Source of the DNA: Prostheceraeus crozeri
Taxonomy: Eukaryota > Platyhelminthes > Polycladida > Euryleptidae
Assembly: GCA_907163375.1 (NCBI GenBank)
Contig: CAJQUW010008996.1
Location: 619,746 to 683,745, forward strand
Length of the DNA stretch: 64,000 bases
Direction: 5' to 3'
How positions within the stretch are numbered: position 1 is the first letter of the stretch; the number at the start of each line of letters is the position of its first letter. The notes beneath the pieces were generated by a model. That model made no database searches. It was not told where the DNA came from and saw nothing but the letters and a program-made list of their open reading frames with translations. This document shows, piece by piece, positions 8,812 to 17,467 of the stretch. Made by a program: the position numbers and the translations under genes.

Positions 8812-10140
8812 TATCCTTACCATCTTTCCATTAAGAATTTCAATAGAATATTTTACATCTTCTAGCAATAAACCATAAGCCATCAATGAAGTTGTGGAAT
8901 CTTTCTTTTCAATATTAATTGTTACATCACAACCATTTTTAATAATATCTTCAGATTGTGCACTTAAATCGAAACAGAAAATTGGATATAAATGTCTCCA
9001 ATCTCCAGGAGTTAATTGTGGTTCAACTCCAAATTCTATACAAAGATTTCTATAAGAATCATATCCTTCCATAAATTGATTATTGGTATCATCGAATCTT
9101 AATGGATCAATTGGATATCGAGTTTGATTTAATGAAACTTGTAAACTTCGAATTGTATTAATATGAAAAATATTATTGTTCTTATCAAAACTTGGAGAAT
9201 TATTTCTTTGAAATGTTAGTAATAAATATCTTGGGGTATTCGCAGTTCTAGTAAAATGCCAGTTAAATCTTTGTTCGGAAAAAGTTACTGAACTAGCAGT
9301 ACGCTTTAGAAAATTTACTGGAATTGGTTTGTTAGTATTTAATCTTTTTGCAATAGCTGTTTCAACCTCTAAACTAGGAGTAATATGCGTAATCCACCAT
9401 TCAAGTCTATCAATTTTTAAATATGCTTTTTTTCCAGTTTTGCCAAAAAAGATTAATTCATTATTTGCCGTACGATGAATTATTAATTTAAATTTAAATT
9501 GATATGATATTTTGTCATAATCTAAATATCCGAATAATGGAGACAATGACCAATTTACTGTCTGTTTACTTTTCTTGTTAAATTCACGTCTTTCTTTATA
9601 TGCAGTATTGTTTGTTTTATTTAAATGTTTTGCAATATTTTCTACATCTTTCGCAATTCCTGCGGCATCTGTTCCGGCGTGAGTTAAATCATCAATAATT
9701 ATACCATCATTAGTATCAGGAAACCAACCTTCGATTTCATGCTTTTTATTATTTTCACCAATTGTTACAAATCTAAGCATTGTATCAATTACACCTGGGG
9801 AATCACTTATTGTTTCTATATTTTGAGTTGCAACATCTAAACGCATTTGTGTAAATAATCTTGGAAAAAAATTATTTTCTAGTGTAATATTATCGGTATC
9901 TGGTAATGGTGTTGTAAAATTAGCATCACTATATAAAGAATATTCACAGTGTAAAAATGAATCAGGTAAATATAAATAGCTCTGCTGATTATCAACTTCA
10001 AAAATTAAATCACCTCCAGTGTTTACTCTACTGGAAGATCCGGGATTCATAGCAATTCTTATATAGTCATTCTTTTTTTGATTGTAACTGGTGAACGGAG
10101 GATCATCTAATCTAAATTTATTTTCGATAAGCGAAGGCAT
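8806..10140 (-). CDS. Major capsid protein candidate (double jelly-roll type)
   Basis: A 444-residue, beta-rich protein, the largest of the structural cluster. It has features I associate with Polinton capsid proteins: an N-terminal block with 'MNPGSSSRVNTGG' (about 31-43), a central WW-containing strand region, and a C-terminal block with YPIFCFDLSAQSED followed by YGLLLEDVKYSIEI. Length and position agree with the double-jelly-roll capsomer; the penton-type protein is separate at 18387-19175. It starts at MPSLIENK, directly after ttataaaa. Element 2 carries a recognisable but multiply broken copy (54707-56031). I am confident that it is a conserved Polinton structural gene, less so about the fold. 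Confidence 0.78.
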   Translation of the reverse strand: MPSLIENKFRLDDPPFTSYNQKKNDYIRIAMNPGSSSRVNTGGDLIFEVDNQQSYLYLPDSFLHCEYSLYSDANFTTPLPDTDNITLENNFFPRLFTQMRLDVATQNIETISDSPGVIDTMLRFVTIGENNKKHEIEGWFPDTNDGIIIDDLTHAGTDAAGIAKDVENIAKHLNKTNNTAYKERREFNKKSKQTVNWSLSPLFGYLDYDKISYQFKFKLIIHRTANNELIFFGKTGKKAYLKIDRLEWWITHITPSLEVETAIAKRLNTNKPIPVNFLKRTASSVTFSEQRFNWHFTRTANTPRYLLLTFQRNNSPSFDKNNNIFHINTIRSLQVSLNQTRYPIDPLRFDDTNNQFMEGYDSYRNLCIEFGVEPQLTPGDWRHLYPIFCFDLSAQSEDIIKNGCDVTINIEKKDSTTSLMAYGLLLEDVKYSIEILNGKMVRIG

Positions 10141-10256
10141 TTTTATAAGAAATAATTTGACTTTTTGTTTTTCTCACAGACAGAAAAAAAATTTTTACTA
10201 AAATATAATTTTAGAATTTTACTAAATATAATTTTAGAATTTTACTAAATACAATT

Positions 10257-10805
10257 TTAGAATTTTGCTAGATCAGCTCCGCTACAGCTTTGCTGGTTAG
10301 ACCGAAGGTTGCTGCTCACGCCATTACCTCTTATTTCTTCAATTGTTTTTTCATTATGTTTACTATTAGACGGAGCTCCGCTCCTCAAGGTTTCACCCTC
10401 TACAGCTATGTTAGCAATTTTGTTTTTTGTTTCATCTGAAAGTTTTTTTAATTTTTTTAGTTCTTCAGAATCATTCCTAAGTTTACAAATAGCTTCTAGT
10501 TGTTTTAATTCGTTTTGTGATTTAACAGCATTTGATATTGCACTAGCTGTACTACCTATAGCAGCTGCTCCTTTTGCAGCAGATGTAATCAAATCTTTAT
10601 TATTTTTAATTAAGTTAACGATACTACCAATACCAGAAAAGATGCCATCTCCTTCTTTTTGGACGGCACCTGCGGTGCCTAGGAACTTTTGTGTTCCGAC
10701 AGTTTCTACACTATCATAATGGTACACAGGTTTCATAGATGGTTCATGAGCAATTTTATTATTTGATGCAAAATGTTTAAGATTGTGTTTATAAATTATA
10801 GGCAT
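10257..10805 (-). CDS. Small Polinton virion protein with amphipathic/hydrophobic core (pVI-like)
   Basis: A 182-residue protein. A polar N-terminus is followed by GIFSGIGSIVNLIKNNKDLI and an Ala/Gly-rich hydrophobic helix (about 75-100), then a charged coiled-coil-like stretch (EELKKLKKLSDETKNKI). Near the end, EIRGN-GVSS fits the adenain consensus (I-x-G-x-G); cleavage would remove a short tail. These traits resemble adenovirus pVI, a membrane-lytic, protease-processed capsid protein, but similarity is of layout only. Against the open copy in element 2 (56211-56714) this one has extra segments at residues about 37-48 and near the C-terminus, both at hairpin cassettes. Confidence 0.6.
   Translation of the reverse strand: MPIIYKHNLKHFASNNKIAHEPSMKPVYHYDSVETVGTQKFLGTAGAVQKEGDGIFSGIGSIVNLIKNNKDLITSAAKGAAAIGSTASAISNAVKSQNELKQLEAICKLRNDSEELKKLKKLSDETKNKIANIAVEGETLRSGAPSNSKHNEKTIEEIRGNGVSSNLRSNQQSCSGADLAKF
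10665..10697. repeat. Double-hairpin cassette inside the 182-aa gene
   Basis: GGCACC-TGC-GGTGCC, TA linker, GGAAC-TTTTGT-GTTCC. It encodes about 12 residues (around GTQKFLGTAGAV) that the element 2 homologue lacks entirely, leaving the flanking codons in frame. This is the clearest insertion/absence pair in the window. Confidence 0.85.
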
Positions 10806-10848
10806 TTTTTAGGATTAAATTTGACTTTTGGGAAAAATATCTACGATC

Positions 10849-10906
10849 GGCTAAAGCCTCGAGGAGCTTCGCTCCGATTGGTTAGTAACCTGAGGACCTT
10901 TGGTCC
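10849..10906. repeat. Intergenic hairpin cluster
   Basis: GGC-TAAA-GCC, TCGA, GGAGC-TTC-GCTCC (10849-10875), then GGACC-TTT-GGTCC (10894-10906), just downstream of the fibre-like gene on its strand. The corresponding spacer in element 2 (about 56750-56775) has none of it. Between convergently or serially read genes such hairpins might also act in RNA 3' end formation; that is inference. Confidence 0.8.
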
Positions 10907-10908
10907 GT

Positions 10909-11796
10909 TTAAGATTTACGTTTGTGAATGGACAACAACTTCGAGATAACTTTATTAATTGCTTGTTGCACTTTATCTATTGCGTCAAGCAGCGTGTGAT
11001 GTACTTTAATTTCTCTTCTATTAACTTGCATTTTCTGCTGATTAATCTTCAACGCCGTTTTAAGAGCATTTAACTTAATTTTAAGAACATCTAATTGTCT
11101 TTTAACAGAATCTAACTGTTCTTTATTTTCTTTAGAGTTTTCTTGTAAATTTTTCTTTAATTCATTTTCTAAATTGATTTTCAGAGTTTTCATTTTATCA
11201 ACTTTTTCATTAAGTGAGTTTACTTCATTTATTATTCTATTCATCTTTTTCATTTGTTGAGTAATTTTAGAACTCAATTCATCAACACTTTTTTGGAATG
11301 TAGTTTGTAACTGCTTTAAATTTTTTTTAATTCTTTCAGGTAGTTTTTCTATTTCATCTTCTAATTGTTCTTTTAACATTTTTATATGATGTTTATTTTT
11401 AATGACTGCAGATTTTAAATTTATAGAAAGTAATATTAAAATTTTTGATTGTTCAGAAATCTTTTTAAAAAGTTTTGCTATATCTGCTTCTAGCTCTCTA
11501 TCCTTTTTATCAAGTTTTAATAATTTTTCGTTTAATGATTTGTCATTAAGTTTAAGCAACTTCAATTCATTCATCAGTGGAACCAAAACATCGTTTATAT
11601 ATTTTTCTTTTAAGTCATTGATTTGTGCATCAACATATTGTTTATTTGTTAACTCTGTATTTTGTTGTGGAAGAATAGAAAGATGCAATGGACCAGATAA
11701 AACGTCTCCAGTTTTCATAATATAATTTTCTATCTCTATTTCTAATTCACGATTATTCGGGATATATGCACCTCCACCAACATTTGGTAACATCAT
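10909..11796 (-). CDS. Fibre-like long coiled-coil protein
   Basis: A 295-residue protein. The N-terminus is MMLPNVGGGAYIPNN; NVGG-G would fit a relaxed adenain site. Residues about 28-63 read like the segment repeated in many phage tail fibres (TGDVLSGPLHL ... ELTNKQYVDAQI). The rest, about 64-290, is an almost unbroken heptad-type Leu/Ile/Lys/Glu/Asn coiled coil. This suggests a trimeric rod or attachment fibre anchored by its N-terminus, in line with its place in the capsid cluster. I do not recognise a receptor-binding head. In element 2 the gene (56774-57662) has a nonsense codon and a frameshift. Confidence 0.55.
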   Translation of the reverse strand: MMLPNVGGGAYIPNNRELEIEIENYIMKTGDVLSGPLHLSILPQQNTELTNKQYVDAQINDLKEKYINDVLVPLMNELKLLKLNDKSLNEKLLKLDKKDRELEADIAKLFKKISEQSKILILLSINLKSAVIKNKHHIKMLKEQLEDEIEKLPERIKKNLKQLQTTFQKSVDELSSKITQQMKKMNRIINEVNSLNEKVDKMKTLKINLENELKKNLQENSKENKEQLDSVKRQLDVLKIKLNALKTALKINQQKMQVNRREIKVHHTLLDAIDKVQQAINKVISKLLSIHKRKS

Positions 11797-11871
11797 TTTT
11801 TAACAATAAAAAAATAAAATTTTTTCTAATAAAAATAAAAAAATAAAATTTTTTCTAATAAAAATAAAAAA

Positions 11872-13212
11872 ATGGAAACCCCAAATTTAAAAAAATTATA
11901 TTCGTCCGCATCATCCTGTTCTTCTTATTCGACGAGATCAACGGGATTTGAAAATAAATGTTTTGATAATAATAATAATAATACTATTACAAATCCATGT
12001 ATAGATGTTAATATTTTATTTCAATTACAAGCCGAAATATTTAGAGAACAGACTAAAGGTTTACCTTCTATAGAAACCAATTATTGTATTTTTCCAGGTG
12101 ATCCATTTATTAAATTTATGGAGATTGTTAGTAAATATAATGATGTAGCTTATGTGGAATTAAATAAAGAAAATATGGTTATAATAGGTCATAATAATGT
12201 TTATGGTTTTATTAGAGCAGTTTTGCCGATTAGTAATACTGATTGGATAGAAACTAAAATTATTAATTATATTAATATTAAAGAATTAGTTAAAAAATTA
12301 AAATCTTTTTCCAAAGAAAAAATTAGATTATTTGTTGATGAACAAAATCAATATAACATTCACATAGAGAGTAAAAAACATAATGAAGAATTATTTTGTC
12401 AGGTATATTATAGAGACACAATTTATAAACAAGAAACATTAGAAATGCCGCAAAGATATGATGATGATACGTATATAGGATTATATTCCAACTTAAATAT
12501 TAATTTATCAAAATCTTATATAAATGGTTTAGCTCAACAAGAGAAAATTTATATGTGGACAACACCTTATACTATTAACAATGACCATAATCATAATCAT
12601 AATCATAATAAACGAACCGAAGGTTCTAGGGCTTTGCCCGATCTTAAAGAATCTTATGATAATAATGATAATAATATAGATGATAATAATGATGATTCTG
12701 AAACATCTGAAAATGGTGTAAATGGTAAAAAAGATTATAAAAATATTAGTAATTATAAAAATTTATCTAAATTTCATTTTCTTACAATTGAAAATAATAA
12801 TGATGGTATAGTTGAAGATACTGTTAGACAACTATGTGTCGGGTCTACAAAATTTAAATTAGGATTTACATCTAATCAATTTAAAATTTTATCATCTTTA
12901 ACAAAAACTAAAAGTGATTCAGATTATGGTGGTGTTATTAAATTTTCCAAAAGAGATCAAAGACCAATATTTTTCTCTATTATATTATTATCAGATAAAA
13001 GATGTAATTTAGAGTTAGATATTCCAATAAGAGAATGGTATCCTATCATGGAAGGGCATCCTATACCAAAAAGTGTAATTTATGATGATGAAGAAACAAT
13101 TTATGATGATGATGAAGAAACAATTTATGATGATGATGATGATGATGAATCAATAGTTAGTGAAAAAAAATTTAAATTATCTTTTGATAAAACATTATAT
13201 GATGAAACTTAA
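11872..13212 (+). CDS. Unknown protein, possible PCNA-like sliding clamp
   Basis: A 446-residue protein, read divergently from the fibre gene and convergently with PolB. Its layout resembles two clamp-type halves. About 85-180: an alpha/beta stretch with FMEIVSKYNDVAYVEL, then INIKELVKKLKSFSKEKIRL and IHIESKK. About 200-395: YIGLYSNLNINLSKSYINGL, then, after a low-complexity Asn/His/Asp insert (about 240-300), CVGSTKFKLGFTSNQFKILS and GGVIKFSKRDQRPIFFSIIL. The order and spacing recall PCNA, including its 'subdomain-helix-strand' pattern and the late strand block. The C-terminus has tandem YDDDEETI acidic repeats. The PCNA idea is inference from pattern. The gene is conserved in element 2 although its neighbour polymerase is not. 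Confidence 0.4.
   Translation: METPNLKKLYSSASSCSSYSTRSTGFENKCFDNNNNNTITNPCIDVNILFQLQAEIFREQTKGLPSIETNYCIFPGDPFIKFMEIVSKYNDVAYVELNKENMVIIGHNNVYGFIRAVLPISNTDWIETKIINYINIKELVKKLKSFSKEKIRLFVDEQNQYNIHIESKKHNEELFCQVYYRDTIYKQETLEMPQRYDDDTYIGLYSNLNINLSKSYINGLAQQEKIYMWTTPYTINNDHNHNHNHNKRTEGSRALPDLKESYDNNDNNIDDNNDDSETSENGVNGKKDYKNISNYKNLSKFHFLTIENNNDGIVEDTVRQLCVGSTKFKLGFTSNQFKILSSLTKTKSDSDYGGVIKFSKRDQRPIFFSIILLSDKRCNLELDIPIREWYPIMEGHPIPKSVIYDDEETIYDDDEETIYDDDDDDESIVSEKKFKLSFDKTLYDET
12614..12639. repeat. Double-hairpin cassette inside the clamp-like gene
   Basis: GAACC-GAA-GGTTC, TA, GGGC-TTT-GCCC. It encodes a peptide like RTEGSRALPD within the low-complexity insert. A near-identical cassette is at the matching place in element 2 (58537-58562), and the same peptide recurs in the element 2 polymerase region (59584, 61236). 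Confidence 0.85.
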
Positions 13213-13470
13213 TAAGATAAAACTTAATAAGATAAAACTTAATAGAAAATACCAAAATATTCGATAAATATATTTTCATATGTAATAAAATTTTTAGATG
13301 TAATAAGTTTTTAGATGTAATAAGTTTTTAGATGTAATAAGTTTTTAGATGTCATAAGTTTATAGATGTAATAAATTTTTTAGATGGAATAAGTTTTTAG
13401 ATGGAATAAGTTTTTAGATGTTATAAAACTTTTAGATGTTATAAAATTTTTAGATGTAATAAAAAAATTA
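13213..13470. repeat. AT-rich tandem repeats between convergent genes
   Basis: 'gataaaacttaata' units (13214-13245) are followed by a dozen copies of 'tttttagatgtaataag'-type 16-18-bp units. It separates the 3' ends of the clamp-like gene and PolB. Homology with element 2 ends at its left edge (about 13240 against 59200), so this is the junction between shared and swapped modules. Confidence 0.8.
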
Positions 13471-16400
13471 TTATTCCCACGTGTCATCATCATCACTTAA
13501 ATTACTCTCACAGATGATTGTTTGAAATATTTCAGCTTGAATATCTTCTCCGTTATAAGGTAACATAATTTCATTTTCATCAGGTGCTTGACGTTTAAGA
13601 ATATTTATTTGACCAGAAAATTTTTTTTCTTCAGTATTATTATTTTTATCAGGAATACTAATTCCAGTTTCTAAAGATCTTTTCCATGGTTTATTAACTG
13701 TAGTCGATAATGTTTTCCCCGAATATAATTTTAGAAAATCTTCTACTTTTACTTTATCTTGTGAATATCCTTTGAATGTTTTCTTTTCACTAAGTCTCCC
13801 TTGTTCATCTACAGTAATACAGTATTTTACTTTAGGTGCAATAAACATTGCAAAAATAATTCCACCATTTCCATAATCATTTTTCCCTTGACACAATTCT
13901 CCTCCAACATATCCAGCAGCGTCTAATTTATTAAAGAGCTCATTGGAAATATATATTGAATCAGTATCTGTATAATGAATGTATTTTTCTTTGAAACCAT
14001 TAATTTCTAAAATAAAGTTATTCATGATTCTTCTAGAGTGAGAAAGAATGAAAGAACCTAAGTGTGATGGCATGAATGACGTCTTCCCATCTTTTACAAT
14101 ATTAGTTTTGAGAAATTCATCATCTTCCATTTCTACTTTCGCTAAATATTGTTCATCATTTAATTTTTCATAATCTTTTACTTCTTGAGTGAAATTTTTT
14201 CTCAATGTATTCTCATTCCATAAATGATATTTAGTGGTTATATCTTTTTGCACAGTTTTGCCATATAGCGAATTCATCAATAATTTAATTAACTCATCAC
14301 CTACAGTATTTCCTTCTGTTTTATATCTTTTTCTCAAATTAAAAAGTTTTTCAATATAATTTCGAAATGGTGAAACTTGATAATTTCTTTCATAAATTAT
14401 ACCATCAGTAATATGTAAGATTTTCCCCCCACATCTAACAATTTCTTGTATGTCAACAGAAGTTAATACATCATAACATATACCATTTCTAAACCTGATT
14501 ACTTTTACATGAGAATTATTATTTTGATTTTTAACTTTATCTTTAATAGGAACTGGTTGGAAAAACATATCATTCGGATATTGAAACACAACAGAGAATA
14601 TTCCAGTTTTAGGTCTAAATGTTTGAGTATTAAATTTATATACTATTTCCCGCTCTTCTTCTTGACGAAATTTTCTAGCTGATTCAGCTTTAGGGTATTC
14701 TGAATTTTCATCATACATAGCTGATGGATATAAAGATGTTGCATCAAAAGCCATTAGAAATTCATTTTTTTGTTCAAGTAGTTGATTTGAAATTTTCTTA
14801 CAAATTTCAGTTTTATCTCCTAAATCTCGATACTGTTTCATTAAATCTATTAAATTATTTCCCGGGGACAAAGTCCCACCAGCGTAGCGACCAAGGGACA
14901 AAGTCCCCCCAGCGCAGCGACCAAGGGACAAAGTCCCCCCAGCGCAGCGACCAGGTAAATACTGTTTTAATATTGGTAACAAGATGCTACAAAATGGCGA
15001 TATGTATTTTCTTATATTTGCTGAAACTCTTCCACCTTTAACAGATTTTCTAATATAATTTCTAGCCCATAAATCTATATGAGAATGAATATTTATATTG
15101 TCATTTTGTACGCTTTTCATCCAACCGTTAAATGTTAAAGCAGAGGATGTCAAATTAGTAGTTATATCTTCACCAACTAAATCTCGCATAACATTATTAT
15201 ATTTGTAGATACAAAAAGCTAAAGAAAGAATATCGTTAACTAAATATGGTCTCCATTCATTTTCTTTTTCTTTATAATTTTCATGTGTTATGTCTCCAAT
15301 TTCATAATTTAATTTACACACATTCGTAGGAATTTTAAAATTCTCACACCATTTAGAAAGACTTGTTTTTACATGTTGATAACTACATTTCATTATAATA
15401 GTTTGAAGTGCTAATTTACCTGAAGGTGAATCTTTTTTCATATTGTTTTTAAATCTAAAAGATTTTTGAATGTATCTACTAACACATTCAGTTGTATAAG
15501 GATTTTGTAATGAAGCAGTCAATATTCCTCTTGAAGTTTTAAGAGGCGGTTTAGATAATTTAAAATTAGCTTTTATCGGAAAATAGGAATCAAAACCTGA
15601 TGAATTGTGAGCTATTAAAGTTACTCTAGAATAATTAAATTTTCCAAGAGTTTTAAAAAATTGATGGATCGGACATACGTCCTCTGGGTTTCCCCCGATC
15701 GAACATTCATCATCCTCAGTTCTCGTAAATATTTTCACACAATTTTGAAGTTTATTAAATTCTAATTCAGTTAAATTATTATACTCATTAATCTGTTTTT
15801 TAAGTTTTTTAATTTCATCTTCATCTTTTGATCGTTTAATTTTAATCATATCACTTAGCAAACGTGTTTCTAATTCTTTCAATCTTTGTTTCGGTAAACA
15901 ACATATAAATTTATTAAAATTAATAGCTCCTACAGCGTAAGGAATAGGATGAGCTGTTGAACAGTTAGGATCGGGAAAAGTTTCGAGATCCCAAATATAT
16001 GCTGAACCATAGTCAATTTTTTTCTTTGTTATGATTTTATATGGACGCGTTGTTAGATTTTCATCAGTAACTGTTTTATATATGGGTTTGAAATTATTTT
16101 CAATTTCTCTAATAGCTTTTAATTTATGAGATTTATTAATTAAACAATAGTGACCAATTGTTGAACCTGCGTGAAAATAATTGTAATAAACATAATTATG
16201 AAACGTTTCAATTCCTCTAGGATTTAAATGACGATTGGCAGGACTATAATATTGAACACATTCTCCAAAATATTTATTGAATTGAGAAAATTTGCAGTTT
16301 GACATTACTCCTGTTCTAGATGTGGCTTTCTCTTTATATAAAAAATTATTAAACATTTCTTTCATCATTTCTCCTTGTTGTTCATTAAAACCTCGTAAAA

Positions 16401-17037
16401 CATTATAACATTTAATAAAACAAAAATCTTCAGAAGGAATATAACAATATTCACCGAAATATTCTTTGATTCTATATTTCATATTAATCCCTGCCCCTCT
16501 ATGCGATCTTTGTACTAACTTCATTCCAAAATCTTCATATTTAATATTACCTGTAAAAATCCATTCGTTAGCATCGGATTTCTCATCCAGATTCGAAAAC
16601 CATGTTTCAAATGATTTTTTATTATAGAAGGTTACGTAAAAATTTTGAATTATATTTTCCTGATCTTTAATAACTTTTCCAAGTAAATTAATAATTTTAC
16701 CATTTGCTAAAAGTTTCCGCATATCATTTACTACATTAATAAAAGATACATTTTCATATTTAATTTCATTTGGATTAAATAAATTACATAAATCATCACC
16801 AAGTTCATCCTTAATTCTATCATCAAAAAAGATATCAGTAATAGGGGTTTCTAATATTTCTTTTGTTCCGCGTTTCTGTTTTTTAGTATTACGTCTAATA
16901 CTACGCCTAGTACGTTTCTGTTTTTTAATACGTTTACTGCGTTTACTATGTTTAATTTGTGCATCAAACTCAGCAATTTGTTTCTTGATTAATTCATCAA
17001 TCCTAGACGTTTGTCCGAGAGACATTTCACGATTCAT
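13471..17037 (-). CDS. polB: Family B DNA polymerase (protein-primed type)
   Basis: A 1188-residue replicative polymerase. 3'-5' exonuclease motifs: WDLETFPD (about 350), AHNSSGFDSY (about 475) and YLVNDILSL (about 600). Polymerase motifs: FDATSLYPSAMYD (about 760), KLLMNSLYGK (about 920) and YTDTDSIYI (about 1020). Proteins of this group initiate DNA synthesis from a terminal protein at the element ends. Residues about 25-60 are an Arg/Lys-rich block (likely nuclear localisation or DNA binding), followed by an N-terminal region of unknown role. A triple GRCAGGTLSL-type repeat (about 695-725) lies just before motif A. It lacks the endonuclease-VII-like HNH insertion and zinc fingers seen in the element 2 polymerase, and lies on the opposite strand from it. 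Confidence 0.93.
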   Translation of the reverse strand: MNREMSLGQTSRIDELIKKQIAEFDAQIKHSKRSKRIKKQKRTRRSIRRNTKKQKRGTKEILETPITDIFFDDRIKDELGDDLCNLFNPNEIKYENVSFINVVNDMRKLLANGKIINLLGKVIKDQENIIQNFYVTFYNKKSFETWFSNLDEKSDANEWIFTGNIKYEDFGMKLVQRSHRGAGINMKYRIKEYFGEYCYIPSEDFCFIKCYNVLRGFNEQQGEMMKEMFNNFLYKEKATSRTGVMSNCKFSQFNKYFGECVQYYSPANRHLNPRGIETFHNYVYYNYFHAGSTIGHYCLINKSHKLKAIREIENNFKPIYKTVTDENLTTRPYKIITKKKIDYGSAYIWDLETFPDPNCSTAHPIPYAVGAINFNKFICCLPKQRLKELETRLLSDMIKIKRSKDEDEIKKLKKQINEYNNLTELEFNKLQNCVKIFTRTEDDECSIGGNPEDVCPIHQFFKTLGKFNYSRVTLIAHNSSGFDSYFPIKANFKLSKPPLKTSRGILTASLQNPYTTECVSRYIQKSFRFKNNMKKDSPSGKLALQTIIMKCSYQHVKTSLSKWCENFKIPTNVCKLNYEIGDITHENYKEKENEWRPYLVNDILSLAFCIYKYNNVMRDLVGEDITTNLTSSALTFNGWMKSVQNDNINIHSHIDLWARNYIRKSVKGGRVSANIRKYISPFCSILLPILKQYLPGRCAGGTLSLGRCAGGTLSLGRYAGGTLSPGNNLIDLMKQYRDLGDKTEICKKISNQLLEQKNEFLMAFDATSLYPSAMYDENSEYPKAESARKFRQEEEREIVYKFNTQTFRPKTGIFSVVFQYPNDMFFQPVPIKDKVKNQNNNSHVKVIRFRNGICYDVLTSVDIQEIVRCGGKILHITDGIIYERNYQVSPFRNYIEKLFNLRKRYKTEGNTVGDELIKLLMNSLYGKTVQKDITTKYHLWNENTLRKNFTQEVKDYEKLNDEQYLAKVEMEDDEFLKTNIVKDGKTSFMPSHLGSFILSHSRRIMNNFILEINGFKEKYIHYTDTDSIYISNELFNKLDAAGYVGGELCQGKNDYGNGGIIFAMFIAPKVKYCITVDEQGRLSEKKTFKGYSQDKVKVEDFLKLYSGKTLSTTVNKPWKRSLETGISIPDKNNNTEEKKFSGQINILKRQAPDENEIMLPYNGEDIQAEIFQTIICESNLSDDDDTWE
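14862..14952. repeat. Tandem hairpin repeat within PolB
   Basis: Three units of 30 bp, each with GGGAC-AAA-GTCCC followed by a 'cagcgcagcga' segment, in frame. They encode about 30 residues of GRCAGGTLSL type between the exonuclease and polymerase motifs. The GC-rich block stands out from the roughly 25% GC surroundings. It is in frame and between domains, so probably tolerated as a loop. Confidence 0.88.
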
Positions 17038-17061
17038 ATTTTTTAAAAGAAAAAATGAATT

Positions 17062-17391
17062 TTACATAGAACCTCGGTTCCGTTTTTGCATATACACAGG
17101 AATATGTAATTGATGTAATGTTTCTAATTCATGTGCTGTTAAATGTTCTTTCTTAACCAACCACCATAAATTATTATACGCCAAAAATACTCGGAAACTT
17201 CTTAAACAAAGTGGAAAGTCTTTTGTTTTAACACACGGTTGAATACCATGTTTTGTTTTATAATCTGTAACGAGCGCTACGTATTTATGATGATAATAAA
17301 ATCTAACTTCTTTCTTCGAATTTACAGGATTTGTAGGATGACGATAATCTTTTAAAACTGGTACATGCTCTATCTTATAATCATTCAACAT
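17062..17391 (-). CDS. Small conserved-looking protein of unknown function
   Basis: About 109 residues if started at MLNDYKIEHVP, which follows the run taaaaaaaa typical of start sites here. A longer frame (to 17445) would add a hydrophobic leader and is less likely. It is basic and aromatic, with paired Tyr/His (FYYHHKYVALVTDYKTKHG), two cysteines (PCVKTKDFPLCLRSF), a WW pair and a C-terminus ending KRNRGSM. I do not recognise the family. It lies between PolB and the packaging ATPase in the same orientation, with 24 bp to PolB. Confidence 0.6.
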   Translation of the reverse strand: MLNDYKIEHVPVLKDYRHPTNPVNSKKEVRFYYHHKYVALVTDYKTKHGIQPCVKTKDFPLCLRSFRVFLAYNNLWWLVKKEHLTAHELETLHQLHIPVYMQKRNRGSM

Positions 17392-17467
17392 ATTTTTTTT
17401 TATTTTTATTAACAAAAAATTTATAAGAAAAAATTGTTCGGTCACTCCGTTCGGTCGCTCCGTTCGA

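Noticed and set aside
10309..10719. 136-aa plus-strand frame opposite the pVI-like gene
   Set aside because: Antisense shadow of a Lys/Glu/Leu-rich gene; it is Phe/Ser-rich with no family and is not kept in element 2.
11402..11725. Plus-strand frame opposite the fibre-like gene, also present at 57268-57591
   Set aside because: Its conservation follows from conservation of the minus-strand gene; the composition (FSLSSFN) is the complement of a coiled coil.
14724..15041. Plus-strand open frame across the PolB repeat region
   Set aside because: It is the complement of PolB codons and its repeats are shadows of the GRCAGGTLSL repeats.
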